Made by a program: the position numbers and the translations under genes
In this document: positions 54,885 to 64,000 of the stretch, piece after piece
Position numbering within the stretch: the stretch's first letter is position 1
How the letters are laid out: each line of letters starts with the position of its first letter
The notes under the pieces: generated by a model
The model's database searches: none
What the model was told of the DNA's origin: nothing
The model's input: only the letters and a program-made list of their open reading frames with translations
Assembly: GCF_030296835.1 (NCBI RefSeq)
Contig: NZ_AP027922.1
Location: forward strand, 1,302,001 to 1,366,000
Direction: 5' to 3'
DNA: 64,000 nt
From: Pseudoalteromonas sp. MM1
GTDB lineage: Bacteria > Pseudomonadota > Gammaproteobacteria > Enterobacterales > Alteromonadaceae

Positions 54885-55230
54885 GCTTTCTTAAAATTAA
54901 AAAGTAAAAAATTTTTGAAAAATGAGAAAAATATAATTGAAGGAAGCTACATTGGTGAGGTTTATCGAATAGTTTAGTTGTATCAATTTAGCGACAGTTT
55001 GTACCTTATTTGTTACTTTTTGAGTTTATATAATGGCATATTATTATCCTGTAGATTTAAGGATGTTTTTAATATTTACATTTGAGTATAATTATTAACA
55101 AGTTAAGTGGTTGTTTTTGTAGTTAATTTGTTCGCCCATTCATTTTTTGTTCATTTTTTGTTGTTAGGATGCGCCCCGACTTTGGCTAGACAGCTGAGGC
55201 ATAAAAAGTAATATTTATAGGGAATTTAAA

Positions 55231-56034
55231 ATGAAAAAATTAGCCGTTATCATTTCGAGCATTTTATTATCAAGCGCTGCAACCACTGCAATTGCCGCAG
55301 ATACTTACCAATCAATCAGCCATGTAGGATACGTGGATGTAGATGGTGATGACACTGTAAGTGTTGACTCAACTTATTATTTTTCTCCAAAAGCGACATT
55401 AGGTCCTTATGATCAATTTGAGTACATCAATAAGCAAACAAATGTTTATGGTGCATACAGTGATAATGATTTTGGAGATGTTACTAGCATTGGCGGTGAG
55501 TATTTTGTAGAAGATTTTGTACTAGGTGCACAGTACAATAATTTCGATAGTGATTTTGGCTCAAGCACGGATGTAATTGAACTTTCTGCTGGTTACTTCT
55601 TTAACCCAAACCTTGTATTAAAAGCAACGTTTGTAGATGTTGAAGATGCTGACAATCAGTTTGTGTTTGACCTAGAATATAACCACGAACTAAACAGCAC
55701 TGATTATATTGGCTTTACAGTAACAGCAGATGATGAGTTTGACTACCGTGCAGTAGCAGCTAAGTACTTTGTTGATTTACAGCAAGGTAACTACTTAACT
55801 GTTGAAGGTAAGTTTGAAGATGTTGATGGCGGTTCAAGTAACTGGGAATTAGCATCTAACTACTATTTCAGTAAAGCAACATCAGTGTTTGTTACAGTTA
55901 ACAAGAACGATGATTACGCTTTTGGTGCTCAACACTTTTTCAATAATAATGTTGGTTTAGAAGCAGGTTACGGCAATAACTGGGATGATTCTGATTACGA
56001 TGCTTATTTCGCAAATCTAAGCTTACAGTTCTAA
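55231..56034 (+). CDS. Putative outer-membrane porin-like protein, copy 2
   Basis: A 267-aa paralogue of the gene at 53959, with the same signal peptide type (cleavage near TAIAA), the block GPYDQFEYINKQTNVYGAYSD and the end YFANLSLQF. The two differ mostly in acidic loops. It is followed by a terminator nearly identical in layout to that of copy 1, then by the intact peptidase gene. Confidence 0.8.
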   Translation: MKKLAVIISSILLSSAATTAIAADTYQSISHVGYVDVDGDDTVSVDSTYYFSPKATLGPYDQFEYINKQTNVYGAYSDNDFGDVTSIGGEYFVEDFVLGAQYNNFDSDFGSSTDVIELSAGYFFNPNLVLKATFVDVEDADNQFVFDLEYNHELNSTDYIGFTVTADDEFDYRAVAAKYFVDLQQGNYLTVEGKFEDVDGGSSNWELASNYYFSKATSVFVTVNKNDDYAFGAQHFFNNNVGLEAGYGNNWDDSDYDAYFANLSLQF

Positions 56035-56059
56035 TTTAACTAAAAATTAGAATATGAAT

Positions 56060-56089
56060 ACAAAGCCCGCTCATTTGAGCGGGCTTTGT
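56060..56089. terminator. Terminator between porin-like copy 2 and the peptidase gene
   Basis: ACAAAGCCCGCTCA / TGAGCGGGCTTTGT with a two-base loop, then TGTTTTT. Confidence 0.85.
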
Positions 56090-56116
56090 TGTTTTTAATG
56101 TTTGAGCTTAATTATA

Positions 56117-57964
56117 TTACCAGCCGCAATTACGGCCTTTGTTTTGCTCATCTAAATAGCGTTGTAGTGGGGCAAAGTAATCGAGCATGGCGGTTGCATC
56201 CATTTGCGGTTTGCCTGTAATGCTTTCAAGTGCTTCTTGCCATGGGCGAGATGAACCCATCTCAAGCATTGCGTTTAGTTTTTCGCCTGCTTCTTTTGAG
56301 TTATAAATAGAGCAGCGATGAATCGCTTTATCGTTACCGGCAATTTCACATAAGCTACGGTGGAACTCAAACTGTAAAATATGCGCTAAAAAGTAACGTG
56401 TATAAGGGGTATTGCCTGGTACGTGGTATTTAGCACCTGGATCAAAGTCGTCTTCGCTACGTGCGATAGGCGCTTGCACACCTTGGTATTTTTCACGTAG
56501 CTCCCACCACGCTTTATTATAATCTTGCGGCTTTACTTGGCCTGAAAATACCTGCCAACGCCATTGATCAACCATTAAGCTAAATGGCACAAACGCCACT
56601 TTATCTAGCGCCATTTTCATTAGTAGGCCAATGTCTTTTGACTCATCAGGCACTTGCTCTAGTAAGCCAATTTCCTTTAAGTAGCCTGGTGTAACTGAAA
56701 GGGCAATAGTGTCGCCAATCGCTTCATGAAAACCATCGTTGGCACTTTCTTGATAAAATAAAGGCTGTTTATTATAAGCGCGCTGATAAAAATTGTGGCC
56801 TAGCTCATGATGAATAACAGAAAACTCTTCGCCCGTGCGCTGAATACACATTTTAATACGTAAATCGTCTTTGCTATCTATATTCCATGCAGATGCATGA
56901 CATTGCACGTCTCTGTCTTTTGGTTTTACAAATAACGAGCGCTCGTAAAAGGTCTCTGGCAGTGGCTCAAATCCCATTGAGGTAAAAAAGGTTTCAGCCC
57001 CTTTTACCATCTTAAGCTCGTCGTAATTATTTTTAGCTAATAGCTCGGTAACATCGTAACCCGGATCGGCGTTTTCTGGTGCGACTACATCGTAAATGTT
57101 ACCCCACGCTTGTGCCCACATGTTTCCTAATAAATGCGCAGGAATAGGTTCATCTTGGACTACTTTGTCGGTGCCGTATTTTTCCCCTAATTTAGCGCGT
57201 ACATGGCAATGCAGTGAGTTATAAAGTGGCTTTACTTGCCCCCAAATGCGGTCAAGCTCGGTTGTAAAGTCATCGGCGGGCATATCGTACTTGCTGCGCC
57301 ACATTGCGCCGGTATCAGCATAGCCTAGCTCTTGTGCCCCTTCGTTGGTAAGAGTTACTTGCTGCTCGTAAAGTGGGCGCATGGGTTTTGAAATTTGACG
57401 CCACCCTTGCCATAAATCAAGTAGCTCGTTGTAATCGCGGCTGGTGGCCATTTTTGCGGTCATATCGCCAAGGCTTAAACAGCTGCCATCGTCTTTACAA
57501 TATTTGCCTTTACCGTATAAACCACCTAGCTCTGCCACAATAGTTGAAAGCTGAGCTGTTTTTTCAGCATTTTGGGGAGCGGGTAAGGTAAGCGCGAGTT
57601 TAAGTTTATTAAGCTTACGGCGTGTATCGTAATCGAGTTCTAAGTCATCAAATTGAGCTGCTTGATTGGCTAAACGTACAACCGACTCGGTCATTTTACG
57701 ATTAATTTCTGCAGATAACGCCGAGGTATCATGAGTAATAAAGTTTGCGTAAATCCACTCAGCGCGGCTCGACTCTAGGTAAAGCTCACTTAGCTCTTTC
57801 TCTGTTTTTGCTATAAATGCGTTCGCATCTTTTACGGTTACTGTTTTGGTAGCGTGTGATGAATCGCTGGTGTCTAGTGTTACCTGTGCATCGCAAGCCA
57901 ATAAAGCAAGTGTGCTGGCAACCACAAGCGCGCTCATGCTGAGTTTAAAGCGTGGTGTGTTCAT
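56117..57964 (-). CDS. M2-family peptidyl-dipeptidase (ACE-like), lipoprotein
   Basis: A 615-aa zinc dipeptidyl-carboxypeptidase. The zinc motif is VIHHELGHNFYQ (H-E-L-G-H) and the third ligand Glu is in NDGFHEAIGDTIALS. The N-terminus is a lipoprotein signal (LALLAC, Cys24). It would release dipeptides from peptide ends in the envelope. Family length is normal. A fossil of its 3' end lies between the porin genes, showing that the duplication unit reached into this gene. Confidence 0.92.
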   Translation of the reverse strand: MNTPRFKLSMSALVVASTLALLACDAQVTLDTSDSSHATKTVTVKDANAFIAKTEKELSELYLESSRAEWIYANFITHDTSALSAEINRKMTESVVRLANQAAQFDDLELDYDTRRKLNKLKLALTLPAPQNAEKTAQLSTIVAELGGLYGKGKYCKDDGSCLSLGDMTAKMATSRDYNELLDLWQGWRQISKPMRPLYEQQVTLTNEGAQELGYADTGAMWRSKYDMPADDFTTELDRIWGQVKPLYNSLHCHVRAKLGEKYGTDKVVQDEPIPAHLLGNMWAQAWGNIYDVVAPENADPGYDVTELLAKNNYDELKMVKGAETFFTSMGFEPLPETFYERSLFVKPKDRDVQCHASAWNIDSKDDLRIKMCIQRTGEEFSVIHHELGHNFYQRAYNKQPLFYQESANDGFHEAIGDTIALSVTPGYLKEIGLLEQVPDESKDIGLLMKMALDKVAFVPFSLMVDQWRWQVFSGQVKPQDYNKAWWELREKYQGVQAPIARSEDDFDPGAKYHVPGNTPYTRYFLAHILQFEFHRSLCEIAGNDKAIHRCSIYNSKEAGEKLNAMLEMGSSRPWQEALESITGKPQMDATAMLDYFAPLQRYLDEQNKGRNCGW

Positions 57965-58131
57965 GGTATTCCTTTGGTTTATTGTTATTAAGAGAGTGAT
58001 AATAGCAGCGATGTTTAAAACAATAAAATGAATACGTTAAGGTGTGTAGTGTATCGCGCAATGATTGTATTTAAACTAAGATGGGTCATAATTAAGTTAC
58101 TATTTTCATTCAATGTAAAAGGAATGTGCTC

Positions 58132-60408
58132 ATGTCAGTATTTATAATATTGCTGGTCGTGGTGGTGGTTATTTTTGCAGTCAAAGATATTCGCCTTAAC
58201 CTGATCAGCCGTCCTACGTTTAAAATGTTTAAAAAGGTACTTCCGCCGCTCTCGCAAACTGAGCGAGAGGCAATGGAGGCCGGTGATGTATGGTGGGATG
58301 GTGAGCTATTTAGTGGTAACCCAGATTGGCAAAAACTACATCGTTTTCCAAGGCCTGAGCTTAGCGATAAAGAAAATGATTTCATGGAAAATCAGGTTAA
58401 CGCGCTACTGGCCATGCTAGATGATTATCAAATTGTGCAAAAAGACAAAGATCTGCCAAAAGAAGTGTGGGATTACTTAAAAACAGAGGGCTTTTTTGCG
58501 CTGATCATTCCTGAAAAATTTGGCGGACGAGAGTTCTCAGCGATTGCAAACTCTACCATAGTGTCAAAAATTGCCACAAAAAGCTTAACTGCGGCGGTTA
58601 CTGTTATGGTTCCTAATAGCTTAGGCCCAGGCGAGCTGTTACTGCATTATGGTACAAAAGAGCAACAAGACCGTTGGTTACCAACGCTTGCCAATGGTGA
58701 AGATGTGCCATGTTTTGCCCTTACCGGACCCGAAGCGGGCTCTGATGCAGGTAGTATTCCTGACTCTGGCATAGTATGTAAAGGCCAGCATAATGGTGAA
58801 GAGGTAATAGGCCTGCGTTTAAATTGGTCTAAGCGCTATATTACGCTTGCGCCGGTTGCAACAGTACTTGGTCTTGCTTTTAAAATGTATGACCCCGATG
58901 GGCTACTTGGTGATGAAAAAGAGCTTGGCATTACCTGTGCGTTAATCCCTACAGATCACGAAGGGGTAGAAACGGGTGAGCGCCATTACCCATTAAATAT
59001 GGCATTTATGAACGGGACTACGTACGGTAAAGACGTATTTATTCCGCTAGATTGGATTATTGGTGGTCAGCAAGGCGCAGGGCGAGGCTGGCGTATGCTG
59101 GTTGAATGCTTAAGTGCCGGGCGTGGGATTTCTTTACCTGCCCTAAGTACCGCAACAGGGCATTTAGCCTCTAAAATGACCTCTGCTTACGCTATGGTAC
59201 GCCAACAGTTTGGTGTATCAATTGGCCAATTTGAAGGTGTACAAGAAGCACTAGCCCGTATTGGCGGGTTAACATATACGCTTGAGTCGGCACGATTAAT
59301 GACCGCAGGCGCAATAGATTTAAAACTAAGCCCATCAGTTGTTACCGCCATTGCAAAATATCATATGACTGAAATGGGGCGTACGGTAATGAACGATGCA
59401 ATGGATATTCATTCGGGCAAAGGTATTCAAGTAGGTCCTAATAACTATTTAGCCCATGGCTATATGGGGATCCCGGTATCAATTACGGTTGAAGGGGCAA
59501 ACATTTTAACGCGTAATTTAATGATTTTTGGCCAAGGTGCCACGCGTTGTCATCCGTTTGTGTTAAAAGAAATGGAAGCTGCGGCAATGGACGATGACGA
59601 CGCAGCACTTGATCAATTCGACGGCTTGCTCATGAAGCACATTTTATTTGCTGCAAGTAACGCGGGTATGGCTTTTGTGCATGGTCTAACTCGTAGCTGT
59701 TTTGCTAAAGCGCCTGTATGTGGTGCAACCGCTGTTTACTACAAACAATTGAGCAGAATGAGCCGTGGCCTTGCTTTTACAACCGATGTAGCCATGCTGG
59801 TATTGGGTGGTGAGCTTAAACGAAAAGAAATGATTTCGGCCCGCTTAGGTGATGTGCTTAGTCATTTATATTTAGCGTCTACAGTGTTAAAGCGCTTTGA
59901 AGATGAAGGGCGCCAACAAGCTGATTTACCGTTTGTTAAATACGCTATTGAAAACTCATTGTATGAAATTGGTCAAGCGTTTGATGGTTTTTTCAAAAAC
60001 TTTTCAAATCCGGTAGTTAACTTTTTACTTAAACGCATTGTGTTTCCGCTGGGGAATCACTATCACAAACCAAGTGATGAAACAGCACAAAGTATTTGTG
60101 AGCATATGACGCAACCTGGGGTGTTTAGAAATCGCTTAACGCATTTATGTTATGTTGATGAAAATGCAGGCACTGGCGTGATGGAAAATGCGTTTTTAGC
60201 TATGCATGATATGCAAGCACAGTTTAAAGACTTAAAACAATGGCAGCGCAGTGGTAAGGTACCTGCCACGCTTGATATAGAAGGCGCAATTAATTATTCG
60301 TTGGAGCAAGGCTTTTTAGAGCAAGCAGATGCCGATGCAATGCACCATACTAACAAGCTTAGAAAACAAGCCATTGCGGTTGATAACTTTCAACCCGGTG
60401 AATTATAA
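58132..60408 (+). CDS. FadE-like acyl-CoA dehydrogenase, second copy
   Basis: A 758-aa relative of the fadE at 26758, with a single N-terminal membrane segment (residues about 1-18) instead of two, and the same domain order: [57 protein letters not shown], then the DUF1974 region. The ATG at 58132 follows AAAAGGAATGTGCTC. It probably has a different chain-length preference. No FadR-like site is seen upstream. Confidence 0.88.
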   Translation: MSVFIILLVVVVVIFAVKDIRLNLISRPTFKMFKKVLPPLSQTEREAMEAGDVWWDGELFSGNPDWQKLHRFPRPELSDKENDFMENQVNALLAMLDDYQIVQKDKDLPKEVWDYLKTEGFFALIIPEKFGGREFSAIANSTIVSKIATKSLTAAVTVMVPNSLGPGELLLHYGTKEQQDRWLPTLANGEDVPCFALTGPEAGSDAGSIPDSGIVCKGQHNGEEVIGLRLNWSKRYITLAPVATVLGLAFKMYDPDGLLGDEKELGITCALIPTDHEGVETGERHYPLNMAFMNGTTYGKDVFIPLDWIIGGQQGAGRGWRMLVECLSAGRGISLPALSTATGHLASKMTSAYAMVRQQFGVSIGQFEGVQEALARIGGLTYTLESARLMTAGAIDLKLSPSVVTAIAKYHMTEMGRTVMNDAMDIHSGKGIQVGPNNYLAHGYMGIPVSITVEGANILTRNLMIFGQGATRCHPFVLKEMEAAAMDDDDAALDQFDGLLMKHILFAASNAGMAFVHGLTRSCFAKAPVCGATAVYYKQLSRMSRGLAFTTDVAMLVLGGELKRKEMISARLGDVLSHLYLASTVLKRFEDEGRQQADLPFVKYAIENSLYEIGQAFDGFFKNFSNPVVNFLLKRIVFPLGNHYHKPSDETAQSICEHMTQPGVFRNRLTHLCYVDENAGTGVMENAFLAMHDMQAQFKDLKQWQRSGKVPATLDIEGAINYSLEQGFLEQADADAMHHTNKLRKQAIAVDNFQPGEL

Positions 60409-60430
60409 CGCTTAAGACAAGCGCTAAACA

Positions 60431-60464
60431 CAAAAAAGGCCTTACGCATGTAAGGCCTTTTTTG
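60431..60464. terminator. Terminator between the second fadE and the lipoprotein gene
   Basis: CAAAAAAGGCCTTAC / GTAAGGCCTTTTTTG with a four-base loop. Confidence 0.85.
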
Positions 60465-60471
60465 TTAGTAG

Positions 60472-60906
60472 TTATCGAGCATAAGGGTCTGCAACTATTT
60501 TATCTATATACCATTTCCCTTTTTTGCGAAGCATTTTAACGCTGCGCATATCATCGACTTTATCGCCATTAAAGTAGCCTGTAAAAATGAGGTTTATTTT
60601 AGCGTTATCACCATATTGTTCGCGTACGCTCATGTTGGTCATATCGACTTCAATGACAACCTCATCGTATTGCAGGTTAACTAAGTTTCGGGCAAATTGC
60701 TTAGCAGTACCATAGGATTTCATAATCCGGCTGAGGTTGGGGGTGGCCATGGTGCTGGCTTTTTGTAAATCTTTTTGGTTATACAGTGCATCAAAGTAAG
60801 CGGTGGCTGTATCGCCTGGTGAGTCGCCCAGTGTTTGTACGTTATCGCCACAGGCGGCTAAAAAAAAGCATACAATAAAACTTAAATAAGCTGTTATTTT
60901 TTTCAT
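60472..60906 (-). CDS. Small lipoprotein with DUF4878/NTF2-like domain
   Basis: A 144-aa predicted lipoprotein (MKKITAYLSFIVCFFLAAC, Cys19). The body GDTATAYFDALYNQKDLQKASTMATP and the end KKGKWYIDKIVADPY are of the DUF4878 NTF2-like type. Function unknown. Confidence 0.75.
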   Translation of the reverse strand: MKKITAYLSFIVCFFLAACGDNVQTLGDSPGDTATAYFDALYNQKDLQKASTMATPNLSRIMKSYGTAKQFARNLVNLQYDEVVIEVDMTNMSVREQYGDNAKINLIFTGYFNGDKVDDMRSVKMLRKKGKWYIDKIVADPYAR

Positions 60907-61006
60907 GTTGAATGTTTTTAATTAATTTTTTTAAAGTGTGTGGTTAATTAAACAAGATGTAAAGCAGCGCTGGGGAATAAATAGAAAATTGAACAATAAA
61001 TAATAA

Positions 61007-61031
61007 AAAAGGATGCCATAAGCATCCTTTT
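61007..61031 (-). terminator. cysK terminator
   Basis: AAAAGGATGC / GCATCCTTTT with loop CATAA; the minus-strand side continues with TTTATTATT. Confidence 0.8.
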
Positions 61032-61052
61032 AAGTATCTCAAGGAGAGAAGT

Positions 61053-62021
61053 TTACTGTACTAATTCTTGCTCGCTAAATTCTTCTGCGAACATTGGGCT
61101 AGACAGGTAACGCTCTGTGGCACTTGGTAAAATAACCACAATATTTTTATCAGCGTTTTCTGGCTTTTCAGCAAGACGTTTAGCGGCTACAACCGCTGCG
61201 CCTGATGAAATACCCACTAAAATACCTTCTTTTTTCATTAGCTCATGGGCCATAGCAATCGCATCTTCGTTTGACACTTGCTCTGCACCATCAATCACAC
61301 TTAAATCAAGGTTGCCAGGAATAAAGCCTGCGCCAATACCTTGAATTTTATGTGGACCTGGTTTTACTTCTTCGCCTGCAAGTGTTTGGCTAATAACAGG
61401 CGAGCTAGTAGGTTCAACAGCAATTGACTTAACGTCTATGCCTTTTTCGTTTTTAAGGTAACGGCTAACACCTGTAATAGTACCACCAGTGCCTACACCT
61501 GCTACAAAAAAGTCGATGTTGCCATCAAGCGCGTCAAAAATTTCTGGGCCGGTTGTTTCAAAGTGAATCTTAGGGTTAGCTGGGTTTTCGAACTGTTGTA
61601 ATAAAATGTATTTTTCTGGGTCTGTTGCTTGAATTTCTTTTGCTTTTTCAATTGCGCCATTCATACCTTTAGCACCATCGGTAAGCACTAAGTTAGCGCC
61701 TAATGCTTTTAATAGTTTGCGGCGCTCTAGGCTCATTGTATTTGGCATGGTGAGTGTTAATTTGTAGCCACGTGCTGCTGCAACAAATGCAAGGGCAATA
61801 CCTGTATTACCCGATGTAGGTTCAATTAGTTCTTTACCTTTGACAAGCTGACCTGATTTTTCAGCTTCCCAAATCATTGATGCACCAATACGACATTTAA
61901 TACTAAAGCTAGGATTACGCGATTCTACTTTAGCGTAAACGTTTCCGCCTGTTACGCGATTAAGTCTTACCAATGGTGTATTACCAATGCTTAGTGAGTT
62001 ATCTTCAAAAATAGTAGACAT
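61053..62021 (-). CDS. cysK: Cysteine synthase A (O-acetylserine sulfhydrylase)
   Basis: CysK joins O-acetylserine and sulfide to cysteine with PLP. The PLP Lys is in [14 protein letters not shown], the substrate loop is [11 protein letters not shown] and the phosphate loop is [13 protein letters not shown]. The 322-aa length is normal. Its leader has a 9-bp hairpin GTTAATAGC / GCTATTAAC (62053-62074). Between 62075 and 62387 I see no further gene. Confidence 0.95.
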   Translation of the reverse strand: MSTIFEDNSLSIGNTPLVRLNRVTGGNVYAKVESRNPSFSIKCRIGASMIWEAEKSGQLVKGKELIEPTSGNTGIALAFVAAARGYKLTLTMPNTMSLERRKLLKALGANLVLTDGAKGMNGAIEKAKEIQATDPEKYILLQQFENPANPKIHFETTGPEIFDALDGNIDFFVAGVGTGGTITGVSRYLKNEKGIDVKSIAVEPTSSPVISQTLAGEEVKPGPHKIQGIGAGFIPGNLDLSVIDGAEQVSNEDAIAMAHELMKKEGILVGISSGAAVVAAKRLAEKPENADKNIVVILPSATERYLSSPMFAEEFSEQELVQ

Positions 62022-62387
62022 AATGTTCCTTTGGATACAATCTGATCAATGTGTTAATAGCCTTTGCTATTAACTATATAAATACACTTTACTGCGAGTT
62101 TAAAAAAACTAAAGTAAAGTTTGGCTATAACATATATCTATTGGGCTTATAACCAGCCGAAATAAAAATTAGTTATTATTGTTGCTTTAGTTATTAAAGA
62201 TGCGGGCTTATTTTTAAATTTAAAGAGTAAACTTTGCCACGTAGTTAAAAAATGCACAGGATAGGCTAATTATTGCGATGTTTTTGTGTGTTATTTGTGC
62301 ACATGAATATAACTTGAATACTTTTATCACACAATGCGCCTAAAACATGTTAAAAACACTCTATCTATATTCAACTAAGCAATCACA

Positions 62388-63536
62388 ATGAAGTTAATCT
62401 TAAAATTAATTGCCGGTATTGTGGCCGGTATTTTGGTCGGGCTTTATGTACCTCTTACAGGTGTTGAGCTTTTGTTTACTGTTAAAGAGCTTATTGGCCA
62501 ACTCATTTCTTTTACCATTCCATTAATTATTTTATTTTTTATTGCTTCGGGCATTGCTGGCTTACCTAAAGGGTCAGGCCATTTATTAGGTAAAACCGTT
62601 GGCTTTGCTTACAGCTCTACGGTAATTGCGGGCACGCTTGCCTTTTTATTAGTGAGTGCGGTTATTCCACTGTTAAGTGGCAATATTACGTTTGAAGCCG
62701 AAGTTGCCACTGAAATTGGTAGTTTTATTGATTTAGAAATTCCACCACTGATGGGTGTAATGACAGCGCTTGTAACAGCATTTGTGTTTGGTATAGGCAT
62801 GAGCCAACTGGAACTAGAAACACTTAAAAAAGTCTCTGATCAGGGTCGCGACGTAATTGATGCTTTATTATCTAAAGTAATTATTCCGGCTTTACCATTT
62901 TACATTGCGGGTGTATTTGCAGAAATGACCGTAGCAGGTACTGTGGTAGATACACTGCAAACCTTTGGTGTAGTGCTTATTGCAGCACTTGTGATGCATT
63001 GGCTATGGTTAAGCGTATTATATGTTTCTACGGGAGTATTACTTAAACGTAACCCGTTGGAGCTAGTTAAAAATATGCTTCCTGCTTATTTTACAGCGCT
63101 GGGGACAATGTCGAGCGCGGCAACCATTCCGGTGTCTTTGCAATCAAGTAAAGCAAATAATGTTAAAGAAGATGTAGCAAACTTTACTGTTCCTTTGTGT
63201 GCAACTATTCATTTATCGGGTTCTACAATCACTATTGTAACCTGCGCTATGGCCGTTATGTTTTTATCGCCAAGTATGGAAGTGCCTTCTTTAATAGGCA
63301 TGCTGCCATTTATTATGATGCTAGGAGTAGTAATGATTGCAGCGCCTGGTGCACCAGGTGGTGCAGTAATGTCGGCACTGGGCTTATTGACCAGTATGCT
63401 TGGCTTTAACGAGGGCGCTGTTGCATTAATGATTGCACTTTACCTTGCGCAAGATAGCTTTGGTACAGCGTGTAATGTAACAGGCGATGGTATTATTGCC
63501 CTATGGGTAGACCGTTTTAGCGAAAAAGCAGCGTAA
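62388..63536 (+). CDS. Dicarboxylate/amino acid:cation symporter (DAACS)
   Basis: A 382-aa transporter with about eight hydrophobic segments. Family signatures are the Ser-rich loop TMSSAATIPVSLQSSK, the ATIHLSGSTITIV segment and a last conserved region LYLAQDSFGTACNVTGDG; these line the cation and substrate site. The substrate (glutamate, aspartate, serine or a dicarboxylate) is not clear. Its terminator follows at 63598. Confidence 0.87.
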   Translation: MKLILKLIAGIVAGILVGLYVPLTGVELLFTVKELIGQLISFTIPLIILFFIASGIAGLPKGSGHLLGKTVGFAYSSTVIAGTLAFLLVSAVIPLLSGNITFEAEVATEIGSFIDLEIPPLMGVMTALVTAFVFGIGMSQLELETLKKVSDQGRDVIDALLSKVIIPALPFYIAGVFAEMTVAGTVVDTLQTFGVVLIAALVMHWLWLSVLYVSTGVLLKRNPLELVKNMLPAYFTALGTMSSAATIPVSLQSSKANNVKEDVANFTVPLCATIHLSGSTITIVTCAMAVMFLSPSMEVPSLIGMLPFIMMLGVVMIAAPGAPGGAVMSALGLLTSMLGFNEGAVALMIALYLAQDSFGTACNVTGDGIIALWVDRFSEKAA

Positions 63537-63597
63537 TAAAAAACTAAAGTACTGGTTTTTAGCTGTAGTAAAATAATGCTAAAAGATGAGTAAACCT

Positions 63598-63633
63598 AAA
63601 GCGAAGCAATAATATTAGTTATTGTTTCGCTTT
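63598..63633 (+). terminator. Terminator of the symporter gene
   Basis: AAAGCGAAGCAATAA / TTATTGTTTCGCTTT, 15 pairs with one G-T wobble, loop TATTAG. Confidence 0.75.
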
Positions 63634-63698
63634 AACTGTGGTAATGTGGCAAATTGAATTGTTTAGTCGTGTATTGTTAGGTTAATGAGGGTATTACA

Positions 63699-64000
63699 TT
63701 GATTAATGTGCTTTTAGTTGATGACCATGAGCTGGTACGAACTGGTATAAAACGTATATTAGATGACGTACGTGGTTTTAAAGTGGTAGGCGAAGCTAAA
63801 GATGGTGAGGCTGCGGTACAATTTTGTCGCCAGCACGCACCTAATATTGTATTAATGGATATGAATATGCCTGGCATGGGTGGCTTAGAGGCCACAAAAA
63901 AGATTTGCCGCTATTGCCCAGATGTAAAAATTATTGTGCTTACAGTTAACTGCGAAGACCCATTTCCTTCTAAAGTAATGCAAATTGGTGCGCATGGGTT
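63699..64000 (+). CDS. uvrY: LuxR-type response regulator UvrY/GacA/VarA (3' end outside window)
   Basis: The first 100 residues are a receiver domain nearly colinear with E. coli UvrY: INVLLVDDHELVRTGIKRIL, the phosphoacceptor Asp in NIVLMDMNMPGMGGLEAT, and KIIVLTVNCEDPFPSKVMQIGAHG with the switch Thr. The start is a TTG at 63699 preceded by GAGGG. UvrY is activated by the BarA kinase and switches on csrB; a matching box is at 11088. The HTH output domain would follow beyond the window edge. Confidence 0.93.
   Translation, partial: MINVLLVDDHELVRTGIKRILDDVRGFKVVGEAKDGEAAVQFCRQHAPNIVLMDMNMPGMGGLEATKKICRYCPDVKIIVLTVNCEDPFPSKVMQIGAHG

Noticed and set aside
63677..63895. 72-aa antisense frame at the right edge
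   Set aside because: It lies opposite the receiver domain of uvrY, which is unmistakable on the plus strand.

Overview
The window reads as a chromosomal segment of a marine gammaproteobacterium of the Alteromonadales, most likely Pseudoalteromonas. The basis is AT-rich DNA, protein sequences of that type, and several gene neighbourhoods shared with Escherichia and Vibrio relatives (queF-syd-csrB-yqcC-truC-yqcA; gloB-methyltransferase-rnhA/dnaQ; cmoA-cmoB, a DUF72 gene and aspS). No prophage, insertion sequence, integron or CRISPR array is visible. Most genes are housekeeping or envelope genes.

Layout. 1-8.8 kb: a cut-off gene, rraB, the tamA-tamB outer-membrane assembly pair with a cyclophilin lipoprotein, queF, syd. 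8.8-14.8 kb: small conserved genes of unknown function, a GNAT acetyltransferase, a CsrB-type regulatory RNA with 24 GGA motifs, then yqcC-truC-yqcA. 15-21 kb: mltD, gloB, a methyltransferase, rnhA diverging from dnaQ, and a membrane-anchored protein. 21.1-22 kb: seven identical tRNA-Asp genes behind one strong promoter. 22-30 kb: a membrane-tethered XRE regulator, an S9 peptidase lipoprotein, a compact two-gene ABC module, fadE with a FadR-like site, a glutamine amidotransferase. 30-39.7 kb: a DUF3108 gene with purN-purM, cmoB-cmoA, DUF3334, a metallopeptidase, a DUF72 gene, aspS. 39.7-45.6 kb: an accessory-looking stretch with dispersed palindromic repeats, two paralogous secreted hydrolases, a hydrolase-OsmC fusion and a 2-oxoglutarate oxygenase. 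45.6-53.8 kb: a DEAD-box helicase, a SatD-like/DUF3307 pair facing a NYN-domain gene across three evenly spaced operators, nudC-metC, and an ABC-2 transporter operon with a PH-domain protein. 53.9-64 kb: two tandem outer-membrane proteins, an M2 peptidase, a second FadE-like dehydrogenase, cysK, a cation symporter, and the start of uvrY (gacA/varA).

How the parts connect. The uvrY-type response regulator at the right edge is, by family knowledge, the activator of the CsrB RNA at 11.3-11.7 kb, and a near-consensus GacA/UvrY box lies upstream of that RNA. The aspartate tRNA array and aspS both serve Asp-tRNA supply. The two FadE-like enzymes would carry out the first step of beta-oxidation.

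Most interesting observations: (i) three 18-bp palindromes at an exact 28-bp period between satD-like and NYN genes; (ii) paired flanking arms that differ in sequence from one tRNA-Asp copy to the next but stay complementary; (iii) a fossil 3' end of the peptidase gene between the two porin-like genes, which records how the duplication arose; (iv) a family of 160-210 bp palindrome-ended repeats; (v) a near-complete CsrB with canonical CsrA hairpins. All calls were made by eye from sequence; no database search was run.
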